Assembly (NCBI GenBank): GCA_009649675.1
Contig: WJPL01000001.1
Coordinates: forward strand, 702,469-766,468
Direction of reading: 5' to 3'
Origin: Alphaproteobacteria bacterium HT1-32
GTDB lineage: Bacteria > Pseudomonadota > Alphaproteobacteria > Rhodospirillales > HT1-32
DNA length: 64,000 bases
Shown in pieces: positions 51,016 to 59,447 of the stretch (position 1 is its first letter; the number at the start of each line of letters is the position of its first letter). The translations under genes and the position numbers were made by a program. A model generated the notes under the pieces. That model saw only the letters and a list, made by a program, of their open reading frames with translations. It made no database searches and was not told where the DNA came from.

Positions 51016-52110
51016 CTACTCACTTCTTCTGTTGGTTATCAGGTGGAGTTGAGAAGTCGACCGGCGGGGGAGTGACCGCTCTCCCGTCGGAGTCCCCGTA
51101 GCCCGGGGCGCAAGACTGCCTCCGGGACGGAAGGTAAAGGAAAGCGCCCGGGAGTCGCCGGGTGCCCTGCCATTTGTTTCAAGCGCGGTGATCATCATCT
51201 CTGCGGCCTGGCGACCCATCTCGCGGCCCGGCGTGACAATGGTCGCCAGACTGGGGTCAACCAGATCACCGATAGAGATACCGTCAAAGCCGATGACGCT
51301 GATATCGTCCGGCACATTCTTGCCCAGCGCCCGCAGCCCCCGGATACAGGCCAGCGCCAGCATATCATTGGAGGCGAACAGGGCCGTTGTCTGCGGCTCA
51401 CGGGCCAGCAGACCGGCCAGCGCCAGTTCCAGATTTTTCGGTTCGTAATCAACTTCCAGCAATTGCGGTTCCGCGCATCCGGCGCGTGTCATCGCCTGAC
51501 AGAGACCGGCATAGCGCTGGCGCGACCGGTCAGAGGTTGCGAACCGGACCGCAACAAACGCCACATTCCGATGGCCGTGCGTCACCAGAACGTCGCCGAC
51601 AATATCGGCCGCAGCCGTATTATCGACGCCCACTTCCGGGTGACCGTCACCGGCGTTCTGATTGAAAATCAGGCAATAGGGAAGCTCCAGCCCGCGCAGA
51701 GAGGCCAGTGTTTCACTGGTCGCCGGGTCACTGACCGTCAGGATGACCGCATCAACCTGCTTGCCCAGCAAGGTTGAGAGGCACTGTTCCTCCCGCGCCG
51801 GGTCATAATTCGCGCAGTTCAGCAGCATCTGGTAACCGCTGTCATCTGCCGTGGCCTGAATGCCTTCGATGGCATCTGCAAAAACCGGGTTGGCCAGCGT
51901 CGGGACGATCACACCGATGGTGCGTGTGCGCTGACTCTGCAGGGAACGACCAAGCTCGTTGAACTGGAAACCCAGATCACCGGCAGCGGCGATGACCCGT
52001 TCACGGCTGGCCGCACTGGCCGGGCCGGATTTGTTCAGCACGCGACTGACCGTCGCAATACTGCACCCCGCCCGCACGGCAACATCCTTGATGGTCACCT
52101 TGGTGTTCAT
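51016..52110 (-). CDS. LacI-family transcriptional regulator of the ABC transporter operon
   Basis: Repressor-type regulator of 364 residues. ATG 52110 (MNTKVTIKDVA) places the helix-turn-helix at the N-terminus as in the family. Seen: VTIKDVAVRAGCSIATVSRV (~5-24) with hinge SQRTRTIGVIVP (~62), and a periplasmic-binding-protein-like sugar domain with ASNDMLALACIRGLRALG (~262). It is the first gene of the operon and reads into the binding-protein gene. A LacI-type palindrome sits 39 bp upstream of its start, which implies autoregulation. LacI control usually means a sugar-like ligand, useful as a hint to the imported compound. Confidence 0.93.
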   Translation of the reverse strand: MNTKVTIKDVAVRAGCSIATVSRVLNKSGPASAASRERVIAAAGDLGFQFNELGRSLQSQRTRTIGVIVPTLANPVFADAIEGIQATADDSGYQMLLNCANYDPAREEQCLSTLLGKQVDAVILTVSDPATSETLASLRGLELPYCLIFNQNAGDGHPEVGVDNTAAADIVGDVLVTHGHRNVAFVAVRFATSDRSRQRYAGLCQAMTRAGCAEPQLLEVDYEPKNLELALAGLLAREPQTTALFASNDMLALACIRGLRALGKNVPDDISVIGFDGISIGDLVDPSLATIVTPGREMGRQAAEMMITALETNGRAPGDSRALSFTFRPGGSLAPRATGTPTGERSLPRRSTSQLHLITNRRSE

Positions 52111-52148
52111 ATCCGCCCTGTTTTCATCTTCTTTTGCGAAAACCATAC

Positions 52149-52162
52149 TGGAAACGTTTACA
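52149..52162. promoter_or_regulatory. LacI-family operator
   Basis: TGGAAACGTTTACA is a near-perfect inverted repeat centred on CG, with an 8-bp perfect core AAACGTTT. It matches the general operator shape of the LacI/GalR family. It stands 39 bp before the start of the LacI-type gene, so autoregulation of the transporter operon is likely; the divergent SnoaL-like gene could respond too. Confidence 0.7.
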
Positions 52163-52286
52163 CTCAACCAGAAAATTATAACAGATATGTGACAGACAGA
52201 ACTTTATTTCCGTCCCTGCCTGTAGCGCTCGACCTTTTGACATGGCCGAACATCTCTCTACTGTCCTGATATGACCCGGAGATGAC

Positions 52287-52697
52287 ATGACTGATATCAA
52301 TGCTGTGCTTTTCGCCAATGAGGCTTTCTATGCAGCCTTTGCCAGCCGTGACATAGCGGCGATGGAGGCAGTCTGGGCAGCAGACAATCCCGTTGCCATC
52401 ATCCATCCCGGCTGGAATCCGATCTTTGGCCGTGAGGCCGTACTTCAGACCTGGCGGGATATCCTGGGAAATGCCAGTGCCCCCCGGATCACCTGCCTGT
52501 CGCCCCGTGTGGTCCCGCAGGGAACAACCGCTGCTGCCGTCCTCTGCTACGAGGAGATCGATGGCAATTACCTCATAGCAACGAACCTGTTTGTCCGCGA
52601 AGGCGCCATCTGGCGCATGACCCACCATCAGGCAGGCCCCGCCCAGAAACCACCCCAGACAGATCCCGGTGCCAACCGGCCCGAGCGGGTCAACTAA
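52287..52697 (+). CDS. SnoaL/NTF2-like fold protein
   Basis: Small cone-shaped NTF2-like protein of 136 residues. Seen: AVLFANEAFYAAFASRDIAA (~6-25), VWAADNPVAIIHPGWNPIFG (~29-48), REAVLQTWRDIL and a terminal TNLFVREGAIWRMTHHQAG, the pattern of the DUF4440/SgcJ-like branch. Members range from ketosteroid-isomerase-like enzymes to binding proteins, so function is not assignable. The proline-rich C-terminal tail (PAQKPPQTDPG) looks disordered. Start ATG 52287 follows CGGAGATG. Confidence 0.87.
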   Translation: MTDINAVLFANEAFYAAFASRDIAAMEAVWAADNPVAIIHPGWNPIFGREAVLQTWRDILGNASAPRITCLSPRVVPQGTTAAAVLCYEEIDGNYLIATNLFVREGAIWRMTHHQAGPAQKPPQTDPGANRPERVN

Positions 52698-52737
52698 CGC
52701 GGCTCAAACACCGCAGATATCGCTCCCGGAATTCACT

Positions 52738-52773
52738 CCCCTGTCATACCGGCGCAGGCCGGTATGACAGGGG
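52738..52773. terminator. REP-like perfect hairpin between convergent genes
   Basis: A perfect 16-bp stem begins CCCCTGTCATACCGG and returns as CCGGTATGACAGGGG around a 4-nt loop. It sits between the convergent SnoaL-like and Gfo/Idh/MocA genes and should stop transcription from both sides. Its TGTCAT.CCGG core relates it to the hairpins at 55538 and 2829. Confidence 0.65.
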
Positions 52774-52785
52774 GAAGTTGTTCCG

Positions 52786-53781
52786 TCAGCCGGCGACGAC
52801 GACACGTTCACCATTCTGTTTGGCCGATGCAATGATGGCTTCCAGAACGGCGGCGTTATGGACGGCATCTTCGACCGGCAGCGGATAGGCTGCACCGCCG
52901 GAGGCGGCAGCGGCGAAGGCTTCGAGTTCGGCACGTTCGATATCCGTTGCATCGAAATCGCGCTGCTTGCGGCCGACACCGTCGATCAGGCTTTCCATCT
53001 TCGTATGATGGCTGAGTTGAACCCAGCCCTTCACACCCATGAACTGGATACGCCAGAGCGGCTGGGTTGCGGCCAGTGTGGTCAGGGTACCAAGACGGCC
53101 ATTTCTGAATTCCAGCATGATGACCGAGGTGTCATCCATGTTGACCTCAACGACCTGACGTTTGCTGACCGTGCGGACAGCTTCGATATGGCCATACATC
53201 ATCACCATACTGTCGATCATATGGACACCCATGCCGGTCATGCCGCCAACCGGGCTTTCCTCGGCACCATTGGCACGCCACATATCGGCCTTGTAGCGCA
53301 GCGCGCCATTGCCGGAAAAGTTGGCTTCAACCTGAAGCATCTGACCCAGCGTATCGCTATCGATCATCTGCCTGATTTCCTGCATCGCCGGCAGAAAACG
53401 CCGGTTGTGACCAAGAGCGCAGACCACACCGGCCTTTGCACAGGCTTCAGCCGCCCGGACCGCGTCGGCACGGTTCAGAGTGAACGGTTTCTCGACAAAG
53501 ATCTGCTTGCCCGCTGCGGCAGCAGCGACGATCTGATCGGCATGCTGGCTGTGCGGGGTGGCCAGAATCACGGCATCAATGCTGCTGTCTTCCAGCGCAT
53601 CCTCATAACGGTCACTCAGCGTAATGCCGAGACCCTTGCAGTAATCCTCAACCTTGGAGGGGGTGCGGGTGACAGCGCGGGTCACCTTGATGGCGTCGCC
53701 TTTCGGTCCGTCAGCGGTCTGTACTGAATCGACGAGTTTCTGTCCCCATCGGCCAAGGCCGACGATGGCTGCATTGATCAT
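52786..53781 (-). CDS. Gfo/Idh/MocA family NAD(P)-dependent oxidoreductase
   Basis: Predicted cytosolic dehydrogenase of 331 residues, typically acting on sugars, inositols or their derivatives. Seen: Rossmann start AAIVGLGRWGQKLVDSV (~4-20), DAVILATPHSQHADQIVAAA (~69-88), the catalytic-lysine motif VEKPFTLN (~96-103) and a C-terminal alpha/beta dimer domain with GGMTGMGVHMIDSMVMMYG (in part; His as second catalytic residue, ~182). No neighbouring sugar gene fixes the substrate. Single gene between two hairpin-bounded or unrelated genes. Confidence 0.92.
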   Translation of the reverse strand: MINAAIVGLGRWGQKLVDSVQTADGPKGDAIKVTRAVTRTPSKVEDYCKGLGITLSDRYEDALEDSSIDAVILATPHSQHADQIVAAAAAGKQIFVEKPFTLNRADAVRAAEACAKAGVVCALGHNRRFLPAMQEIRQMIDSDTLGQMLQVEANFSGNGALRYKADMWRANGAEESPVGGMTGMGVHMIDSMVMMYGHIEAVRTVSKRQVVEVNMDDTSVIMLEFRNGRLGTLTTLAATQPLWRIQFMGVKGWVQLSHHTKMESLIDGVGRKQRDFDATDIERAELEAFAAAASGGAAYPLPVEDAVHNAAVLEAIIASAKQNGERVVVAG

Positions 53782-53835
53782 ATGTCTTCATCCTGTGTTT
53801 GTGACCGAAAGGTCAGTCGATGGTGACGCCGGATA

Positions 53836-54858
53836 TCAGTCCAGCTGTCTGTCTGCTTCCGATGATACTGCCGCAAGGGGGATGGCGTCCATCACCTCGC
53901 CGCCAAAATCCTGAGCACGGATGATTTTCAGCGCCCGCGTCATCGGCGGAAACTTCTCCGGATTGGTCGGTCCGAACAGGGAGATCAGAGGAGTCCCGGC
54001 AGCAGCAATCATATGACCGATGCCGGAATCGTTGCTGACGGTCAGGGCCAGCCGTTTTGCCAGGGCAATGCTCAGCAGGGGATCCCCGCGCAGATTGTCC
54101 GGAATATCCGGGTCCTGCAGAGGATATAATGCGGTCGGCACACCCTGCTGTACCTGTTCGATCCAGTCACTTTCCTGCGGCCCCAGAATAAAGACGGGCT
54201 GACGCCCCCGCTCTGCCTGAATTTTTGCCAGTTCGACGAAGCGGTCGAGCGGCCAGCATTTTGGCCGCCCCCCTGCGCCCGGTGCCAGACCGACATAAGT
54301 CCCGCCACCTTCCGGCAGCAGGCGCCGGGCTTCTGCCTCACAGGCATCCGGCAGGGCAAGGTCCAGACTGGCTGGCGGCTCATACCGGGATCCGCTGGCA
54401 AATTCGAGCAGGTCCATCAGCTGATGCATCATCGGCTTCGGAAAACGATATCCCTTCGGCGGCTTTACCGACGACAACAGAAACCGGGCCGAGGGTGAAA
54501 TGAACTGACGATGCGGAATCCGCCACAGCATCAGGGTTGGCAGCAAAACCCGCTGGGTATCGATAATCATGTCGAAGCCACGGCCACCGAGCGGCCGGCG
54601 TAACAACTCTGCCGGGGACAGGCCGATCCCGGCCCGCTCGATCACCTCGTCGATCAGCCCTTTCGCCAGCGGCGCAAAGACCGTCGCAAACAGGCTGGTA
54701 TCCTTGCCCGCCACCCAGGTGATATGTGCATCCGGAAAGGCCGTCCGCAGTCCCCGGACAAAAGCCAGTTTCAGCAGGCTGTCGCCCAGACGGTCCAGCC
54801 CGACATAGACCATGATGGTTTTCGGGGCTGTTTCATTCATGTTTTCATCCATCGGCAT
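53836..54858 (-). CDS. Glycosyltransferase family 9 protein (heptosyltransferase-like)
   Basis: GT-B fold transferase of 340 residues related to ADP-heptose:LPS heptosyltransferases. Seen: an N-terminal VYVGLDRLGDSLLKLAFVRG (the usual iGDvil-like region, ~17), GLAPGAGGRPKCWPLDRFVE (~193-212) and the C-terminal NDSGIGHMIAAAGTPLISLF (~285-304) followed by GPTNPEKFPP. ATG 54840 (MNETAPK), with GGATGA upstream, may be the real start instead of 54858. Role in lipopolysaccharide core or other surface glycan is likely but there is no glycan cluster beside it. Confidence 0.9.
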   Translation of the reverse strand: MPMDENMNETAPKTIMVYVGLDRLGDSLLKLAFVRGLRTAFPDAHITWVAGKDTSLFATVFAPLAKGLIDEVIERAGIGLSPAELLRRPLGGRGFDMIIDTQRVLLPTLMLWRIPHRQFISPSARFLLSSVKPPKGYRFPKPMMHQLMDLLEFASGSRYEPPASLDLALPDACEAEARRLLPEGGGTYVGLAPGAGGRPKCWPLDRFVELAKIQAERGRQPVFILGPQESDWIEQVQQGVPTALYPLQDPDIPDNLRGDPLLSIALAKRLALTVSNDSGIGHMIAAAGTPLISLFGPTNPEKFPPMTRALKIIRAQDFGGEVMDAIPLAAVSSEADRQLD

Positions 54859-54973
54859 GAAGGGCAGTTAACGTCGGAGACCCGGCTCAAGGCAAATGCT
54901 ATTGTGCTTCTGCATCGCAACAATTATTGTGCGCCGCACAAATGAAGATACCGAAGCAGGCTGGAACCGCATT

Positions 54974-55510
54974 ATGATTCTCAAGAATATCCCTATCGGC
55001 GCAAACCCTCCGTTTGACGTAAATATCATCGTCGAAATTCCCATCGGCGGAAATCCCGTGAAATATGAAGTCGATAAGGACTCAGGCGCGATGTATGTCG
55101 ACCGTTTCCTGCATACCGCCATGTTCTATCCGGCCAATTACGGCTTTATCCCGCACACCCTGTCGGAAGACGGCGACCCGGTTGACGGACTGGTGCTTGG
55201 CCCCCTGCCGGTCATTCCCGGTGCCGTGCTGCGTTCACGCCCGATTGGTGTGCTGTATATGGAAGATGAAGCCGGACCGGACGAGAAAGTCCTGCTGGTC
55301 CCGCATGACAAGCTGCATCCCTATCATGCTGACGTGACCTCCTACCGCCAGGTCCGCTCGACCCAGCTCGAACAGATCGCGCATTTCTTTGAGCATTACA
55401 AAGATCTGGAGCGGGACAAATGGGTCAAGGTTTCCCGCTGGGGTGAAGCCGAAGAAGCCCAGGACGTGATCCGCAAGGCAATTGAACGCGCCGGACAGAA
55501 AGACGACTGA
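54974..55510 (+). CDS. ppa: Inorganic pyrophosphatase (family I)
   Basis: Hydrolyses pyrophosphate in the cytosol, pulling biosynthetic reactions forward. ATG 54974 gives 178 residues, the normal bacterial length; the longer frame adds 26 unconserved residues. Seen: VEIPIGGNPVKYEVDK with catalytic Lys/Glu residues (~20-35), MFYPANYGFIPHTL (~50-63), the signature EDGDPVDGLVL with three aspartates (~65-75), and LVPHDKLHPY. It is followed by a strong hairpin. Confidence 0.96.
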   Translation: MILKNIPIGANPPFDVNIIVEIPIGGNPVKYEVDKDSGAMYVDRFLHTAMFYPANYGFIPHTLSEDGDPVDGLVLGPLPVIPGAVLRSRPIGVLYMEDEAGPDEKVLLVPHDKLHPYHADVTSYRQVRSTQLEQIAHFFEHYKDLERDKWVKVSRWGEAEEAQDVIRKAIERAGQKDD

Positions 55511-55537
55511 TCCCGGCCCCGCGACCGTTTACCTGAA

Positions 55538-55574
55538 AGACTGTCATCCCGGGCCAGAACCGGGATGACAGTCT
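55538..55574. terminator. REP-like perfect hairpin between convergent ppa and S49 peptidase genes
   Basis: A 15-bp perfect stem, AGACTGTCATCCCGG with CCGGGATGACAGTCT, holds a 7-nt loop. It lies between the convergent 3' ends of ppa and the S49 peptidase gene and is the best-preserved member of the GTCATCCCGG palindrome family in this window. Confidence 0.65.
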
Positions 55575-55596
55575 TGAAGATGTTCCCACCCCTGCC

Positions 55597-56445
55597 TTAA
55601 AGGCCGAAGCGGCTCCAGAGCGCACGTTCTTCCAGCGTCGCCAGCACATTCCCGGCAAGATCGCTGTTCAGGCCGGCGCTACCGCCAAAAAGCCGGCGCA
55701 GACCGCCACGCGGTTCATTGACCACCTGAAAGCGAACCTTTTTGCCAAACTTTTCGCGCATGACCGTCCGGAGGTCGCCGAGGCCGTCAATCAGGCCCAG
55801 TTCAACCGCCTGACGGCCCGTCCAGACATCACCGCTGAACAGATCTTTCGCTTCACCCTTCAGACGATCACCACGGCTTTCCTGCACCAGTTCCTGAAAC
55901 AGGCCATGCAGGTCCGCCTGAATTTCTTTCAGCTTCTTCACATCTGCCGGACGTTCCTTCTGGAACGGGTCCAGCATTGCCTTGCGGGTACCTGCAGTGT
56001 GCATCCGGCGCTCGATACCCAGTTTGGCGATGGCTTCCTCAAAACCGAAACCGGCAGAAACGACGCCGATTGAGCCGACAATGGAACCCGCATCGGCGTA
56101 AAATTCGTCTGCCGCCATGGCCAGCCAGTAGCCGCCGGACGCGGCGACATCTTCTGCGAAGGCATAAACAGGGATATTCTTTTCATCTGCCAGCTGCCGG
56201 ATACGTCGCTGTATCAGCGAAGACTGTACCGGCGAGCCACCGGGCGAATTGATCTGCAACGCCACAGCCGCCGTTTTCTCAGACGCAAAAGCCTTCCCGA
56301 TTGCCTCAGACAGACTGTCGAGAGTCAGTCCTTTGCGCATGGCGCCGGCCTGTCCGATCACCCCGGCAAGCCGGATCACCATGACACGCGGACGGCGACG
56401 TTTCAGGAACGCCGGCAAAGGCAGTTTCGACAGAAGATTTTTCAT
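55597..56445 (-). CDS. S49 family serine peptidase (SppA/SohB-like)
   Basis: Predicted signal-peptide peptidase-type protease of 282 residues with a Ser-Lys dyad. Seen: VALQINSPGGSPVQ (~61-74), the nucleophile motif DVAASGGYWLAMAAD (Ser103), GSIVGSIGVVS (~120) and the general-base lysine in AGTRKAMLDPF (Lys155). A basic stretch (KRRRPR, ~15-20) opens the protein, and no transmembrane helix or signal peptide is evident, unlike SppA of E. coli. It is one of the compact single-domain forms. The adjacent upstream gene encodes a one-helix membrane protein only 2 bp away, possibly its anchor partner. Confidence 0.92.
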   Translation of the reverse strand: MKNLLSKLPLPAFLKRRRPRVMVIRLAGVIGQAGAMRKGLTLDSLSEAIGKAFASEKTAAVALQINSPGGSPVQSSLIQRRIRQLADEKNIPVYAFAEDVAASGGYWLAMAADEFYADAGSIVGSIGVVSAGFGFEEAIAKLGIERRMHTAGTRKAMLDPFQKERPADVKKLKEIQADLHGLFQELVQESRGDRLKGEAKDLFSGDVWTGRQAVELGLIDGLGDLRTVMREKFGKKVRFQVVNEPRGGLRRLFGGSAGLNSDLAGNVLATLEERALWSRFGL

Positions 56446-56447
56446 GA

Positions 56448-56990
56448 TTATCCTTTGTTGATTTTACGAACCGGCGCCCCGTCAGAGGCAGCCGCAGGTT
56501 GTTCCTTCAATGTCCCGGCCTTGTCATCAGCGAGGCTTATGTCCTGTTCAGCAGCAGGTGTTTTGACCGGGACCGGCACTTCCGCAACCGGCTGTGCCTC
56601 ATCCTCTGTCAGCTGTCTGCTTTGTGCTTCATTTTCCAGTACAGCCAGCCTTGCCGTCAGTTCGCTGATCTGTTCGCGCAACTGAGCCACATCCTTGTCC
56701 GTTTCGCTGAAAGCACCTTCGACCAGTTCACGCAATTCACCCAGACCGCGCTGATTCTCTTCCCGCAGATTCTCGCGAATCCATCTCGACCGATCAACAA
56801 TTCGGGTTTCCACATCCTGTTTCACGACCCGGAGACGTTCATCAACCTCACGTTTAATCTCTACCTTCAACTGATAGAGATCTGTCGCAACTGATGCGAG
56901 ATAGTAAATGAAGTATCCTGCCAGCAAGACCGCAGCAATTGATGCCACCGCCATAATCAAATCCGTCTGAGACATCCCCTGACCTGCCAT
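56448..56990 (-). CDS. Single-pass membrane protein with coiled coil
   Basis: Not assigned to a known family. The 180 residues show a membrane helix at ~11-32 (LIMAVASIAAVLLAGYFIYY), a charged helical stretch ~38-125 with heptad-like leucines (LRVVKQDVETRIVD, LREQISELTARLAVLENEA), and a proline/alanine-rich, probably disordered C-terminal tail. It lies 2 bp before the S49 peptidase gene, so co-transcription is likely and a scaffold or anchor role is inferred. Confidence 0.75.
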   Translation of the reverse strand: MAGQGMSQTDLIMAVASIAAVLLAGYFIYYLASVATDLYQLKVEIKREVDERLRVVKQDVETRIVDRSRWIRENLREENQRGLGELRELVEGAFSETDKDVAQLREQISELTARLAVLENEAQSRQLTEDEAQPVAEVPVPVKTPAAEQDISLADDKAGTLKEQPAAASDGAPVRKINKG

Positions 56991-57044
56991 CCTGTCCAGT
57001 GCACTCTATATGGGTCGAAATCCCGGGCGTCAAAATTCCGGTTT

Positions 57045-57797
57045 TCAGAACAAGGGGCAATCGCCCCGCAAAATCCGTTCGGTCGCTTCGCCGTAATGAC
57101 CGCCATTACGATGCAGAACCAGCCCGGGCAGCAGTTCCAGATCGGCCTTCAGTGATCGGCGGAGCGTAACAATCACCCTTTTCGCCGACTTTCCCGGTTT
57201 CGGCCAGAGAGGGAAAACCGAAACAGACCTCAGCCCGCAGATATCTCCAGCGGACAGAATATCCGGCAATCGTTCGGCACTGTGTATCAGCACAAAAGTC
57301 CCGTCCGGGCGCAGCAGTCTGGATGCTGCACGGGTCCAGCCTGGCAGCCCGTCCGGACCTTCAACTGTCGCCAGTCGCTTGATATCATCCGGCGACGGAC
57401 GGGTATCGCCTGCCCGCCAGTAAGGCGGATTGCTCATCACCAGGTCAAAACTCTGCGACGGGAAAGCAGGCGGCTGGGCGAACACATCGGCACAGGTGAC
57501 GGTCACGTTTGCCGCCCGGTTCTCCATGACGTTCCGTTCAGCCAGGGCGGCAAGGGGGGGCTGAAGCTCCAGCGCCGCAATTTTCAGATCCGGCCGGCGA
57601 TGACTGAGGCAGAGCGACGCCGTCCCGACGCCAGCGCCAAGATCCAGAACCTGCGCACCCGGCGGGGCCATCACCGCCGCCGCCAGCAGGATCGGATCAA
57701 TCGCCGCGCGATAGCCGCTGACCGGCTGATGCAGAATGACATTGCCATCCAGCACCCGGTCTTCCGTCGTCGCCCTTATTCCTTCGGCGTCAGACAT
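57045..57797 (-). CDS. tRNA1(Val) adenine-N6 methyltransferase-like protein (NPPY type)
   Basis: SAM-dependent N6-adenine methyltransferase of 250 residues. Seen: DRVLDGNVILHQPVSGYRAA (~13-32), motif I VLDLGAGVGTASLCL (~50-64), acidic AALELQPPLAALAERN and the catalytic SNPPYWRAGD (~122-131). This set matches the TrmN6/YfiC group, which modifies A37 of tRNA1(Val). A release-factor or rRNA target is less likely without extra domains. Its start overlaps the DUF2007 stop by 22 bp. Confidence 0.9.
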   Translation of the reverse strand: MSDAEGIRATTEDRVLDGNVILHQPVSGYRAAIDPILLAAAVMAPPGAQVLDLGAGVGTASLCLSHRRPDLKIAALELQPPLAALAERNVMENRAANVTVTCADVFAQPPAFPSQSFDLVMSNPPYWRAGDTRPSPDDIKRLATVEGPDGLPGWTRAASRLLRPDGTFVLIHSAERLPDILSAGDICGLRSVSVFPLWPKPGKSAKRVIVTLRRSLKADLELLPGLVLHRNGGHYGEATERILRGDCPLF

Positions 57798-57994
57798 CCG
57801 GCATTCTCCAGCAGGCGGGTCGCCTGATGATGATCCTCGTCAATGACCATGATCCGACGGGGAATTGCACCGATGCTCCCCTCCATGATGCTGGTATGCT
57901 GATCAAAGACGATACTTTCTATCCCCGAGTCCTTCAGCAGGGCCTGCACAAAGGACAGTTCGACAGGATCGTTGGTCCGTAACAGCTCTTTCAT
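57776..57994 (-). CDS. DUF2007 domain protein
   Basis: Very small protein of 72 residues. ATG 57994 (MKELLRTNDPVELSF) matches the family start; the longest frame adds 39 residues. Seen: NDPVELSFVQALLKDSGIES (~8-27), IPRRIMVIDEDHHQATRLLE and a final TPKE tail. The DUF2007 family was once called a putative signal-transducing protein; no function is established. It overlaps the methyltransferase gene by 22 bp in another frame, so translation is coupled. Confidence 0.88.
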   Translation of the reverse strand: MKELLRTNDPVELSFVQALLKDSGIESIVFDQHTSIMEGSIGAIPRRIMVIDEDHHQATRLLENAGCLTPKE

Positions 57995-58094
57995 CGCCTG
58001 ATATCCTCCGGCAGAAGACAGCCACGGTTGCCGCCCTTCTTTCGGGCTTCTATGCTGCCTGTATCTGTCATGCAAGAAAACCGGGACAATCAGT

Positions 58095-59114
58095 GTGGGT
58101 ATCGTAGTCAATCTGGAACGCGACGAGAATAACGGAAAGGATGCTTTCGACCAGCTTCACGGGCTGGTAGCGGAAGATCTGAAAGGCGTTAACCGTCTGA
58201 TTGTGCAGAACATGCAGTCGCCGGTGGCCCTGATCCCGCAACTGGCCGGCCATATTGTGGCCTCCGGCGGCAAACGCCTGCGTCCGCTGATGACCCTCGC
58301 CGCCGCCCGGCTCTGTGGTTATGAAGGCGAACGTCATATCGGCCTCGCCAGCTGTGTCGAATTCATTCATACCGCGACCCTGCTGCATGATGATGTGGTG
58401 GATGAAAGCGCCCTGCGCCGTGGTCAGGATTCCGCCAATGCCATCTGGGGCAACAAGGCCAGTGTGCTGGTCGGTGATTTTCTGTTCAGCCGCGCCTTTG
58501 AGCTGATGGTCGAAGACGGCTCACTCGACGTTCTGCGCATTCTCTCCAGTGCCTCATCGACCATTGCCGAAGGCGAAGTGCTGCAGCTGATCACCGCCAA
58601 CGACACCGAAACCGGTGAAGCCGCCTATCTTGAGGTCGTGACCGCAAAAACCGCCGCGCTGTTTGCAGCGGCCTGCGAAATCGGCGCCGTTGTGGCCGAC
58701 CGTCCCGCAGTCGAGGAAGAGGCCCTGCGCGCTTACGGACTTAATCTCGGCATCGCCTTCCAGCTGATTGATGACGTGCTCGACTATTCCGCCAGCCAGG
58801 CCGACCTCGGCAAGGCCATCGGCGACGACTTCCGTGACGGCAAGATCACCCTGCCTGTGGTGCTGGCCTTCCGTCGGGGCGACGACACCGAACGGGCCTT
58901 CTGGAAGCGCACGCTGGAAGAACAGGAGATCCGGGACGAAGACCTCGACCACGCCATGCAGCTGATCGACAAACACCGGGCGCTGACCGATTCAATCGAC
59001 CGGGCACGCCATTATGGCGCGATGGCCCGCGATGCTCTCGGCATCTTCCCGGACAGCGACTACAAGAAAGCCCTGATCGACATCGTCGATTTCTGTATCA
59101 GCCGGGCCCACTGA
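58095..59114 (+). CDS. ispB: Polyprenyl (octaprenyl-type) diphosphate synthase
   Basis: Chain-elongating trans-prenyltransferase making the ubiquinone side chain from FPP and IPP. GTG 58095 opens 339 residues. Seen: GGKRLRP (IPP binding, ~58-64), first aspartate-rich motif LLHDDVVDESALRRG (~96-110), KTAALF (~197), second motif LIDDVLDY (~224-231) and DDFRDGKITLP (~241). The small residues before the first motif (IHTATLLHDD) fit long-chain products, but exact chain length cannot be given. It is divergent from the DUF2007-methyltransferase pair. Confidence 0.95.
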   Translation: MGIVVNLERDENNGKDAFDQLHGLVAEDLKGVNRLIVQNMQSPVALIPQLAGHIVASGGKRLRPLMTLAAARLCGYEGERHIGLASCVEFIHTATLLHDDVVDESALRRGQDSANAIWGNKASVLVGDFLFSRAFELMVEDGSLDVLRILSSASSTIAEGEVLQLITANDTETGEAAYLEVVTAKTAALFAAACEIGAVVADRPAVEEEALRAYGLNLGIAFQLIDDVLDYSASQADLGKAIGDDFRDGKITLPVVLAFRRGDDTERAFWKRTLEEQEIRDEDLDHAMQLIDKHRALTDSIDRARHYGAMARDALGIFPDSDYKKALIDIVDFCISRAH

Positions 59115-59213
59115 CCGTCAGAAAATTTTGCGCCGGGCCCGCGTGCATTGCTTGCCCTGCTCCGGGCTTGGCGTTATATAACCGCCCCGACCCGCGCAAG
59201 CGGGGTTATGTGC

Positions 59214-59290
59214 CGGAGTGTAGCTCAGCCTGGTAGAGCACTGTCTTCGGGAGGCAGGGGCCGGAGGTTCAAATCCTCTCACTCCGACCA
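59214..59290 (+). tRNA. tRNA-Pro (anticodon CGG)
   Basis: Full cloverleaf of 77 nt with encoded CCA. Acceptor arms are CGGAGTG and CACTCCG. Anticodon stem CTGTC/GGCAG (one G-U) holds loop TTCGGGA with anticodon CGG, reading CCG. D-arm AGCTCAGCCTGGTAGAGC and T-loop TTCAAAT are typical of tRNA-Pro. Confidence 0.97.
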
Positions 59291-59295
59291 ATCAG

Positions 59296-59327
59296 AAAAG
59301 CCATCGGTGCAAGCCGGTGGCTTTTTT
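59296..59327 (+). terminator. Rho-independent terminator of tRNA-Pro
   Basis: AAGCCATCGG pairs with CCGGTGGCTT (one G-U) around a short loop and is followed by TTTTTT. It starts 6 bases after the tRNA end. Confidence 0.9.
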
Positions 59328-59447
59328 GCTTCCACCATCAGGAAAATCGTGATTTCCCGACCCCTCACCGATTACCTCCCGGGAGGTGTCGCCGGGCTGA
59401 TCTCACTGCGGATGACACTGGCTTGCTGATCGCGACAGACTAATTGT

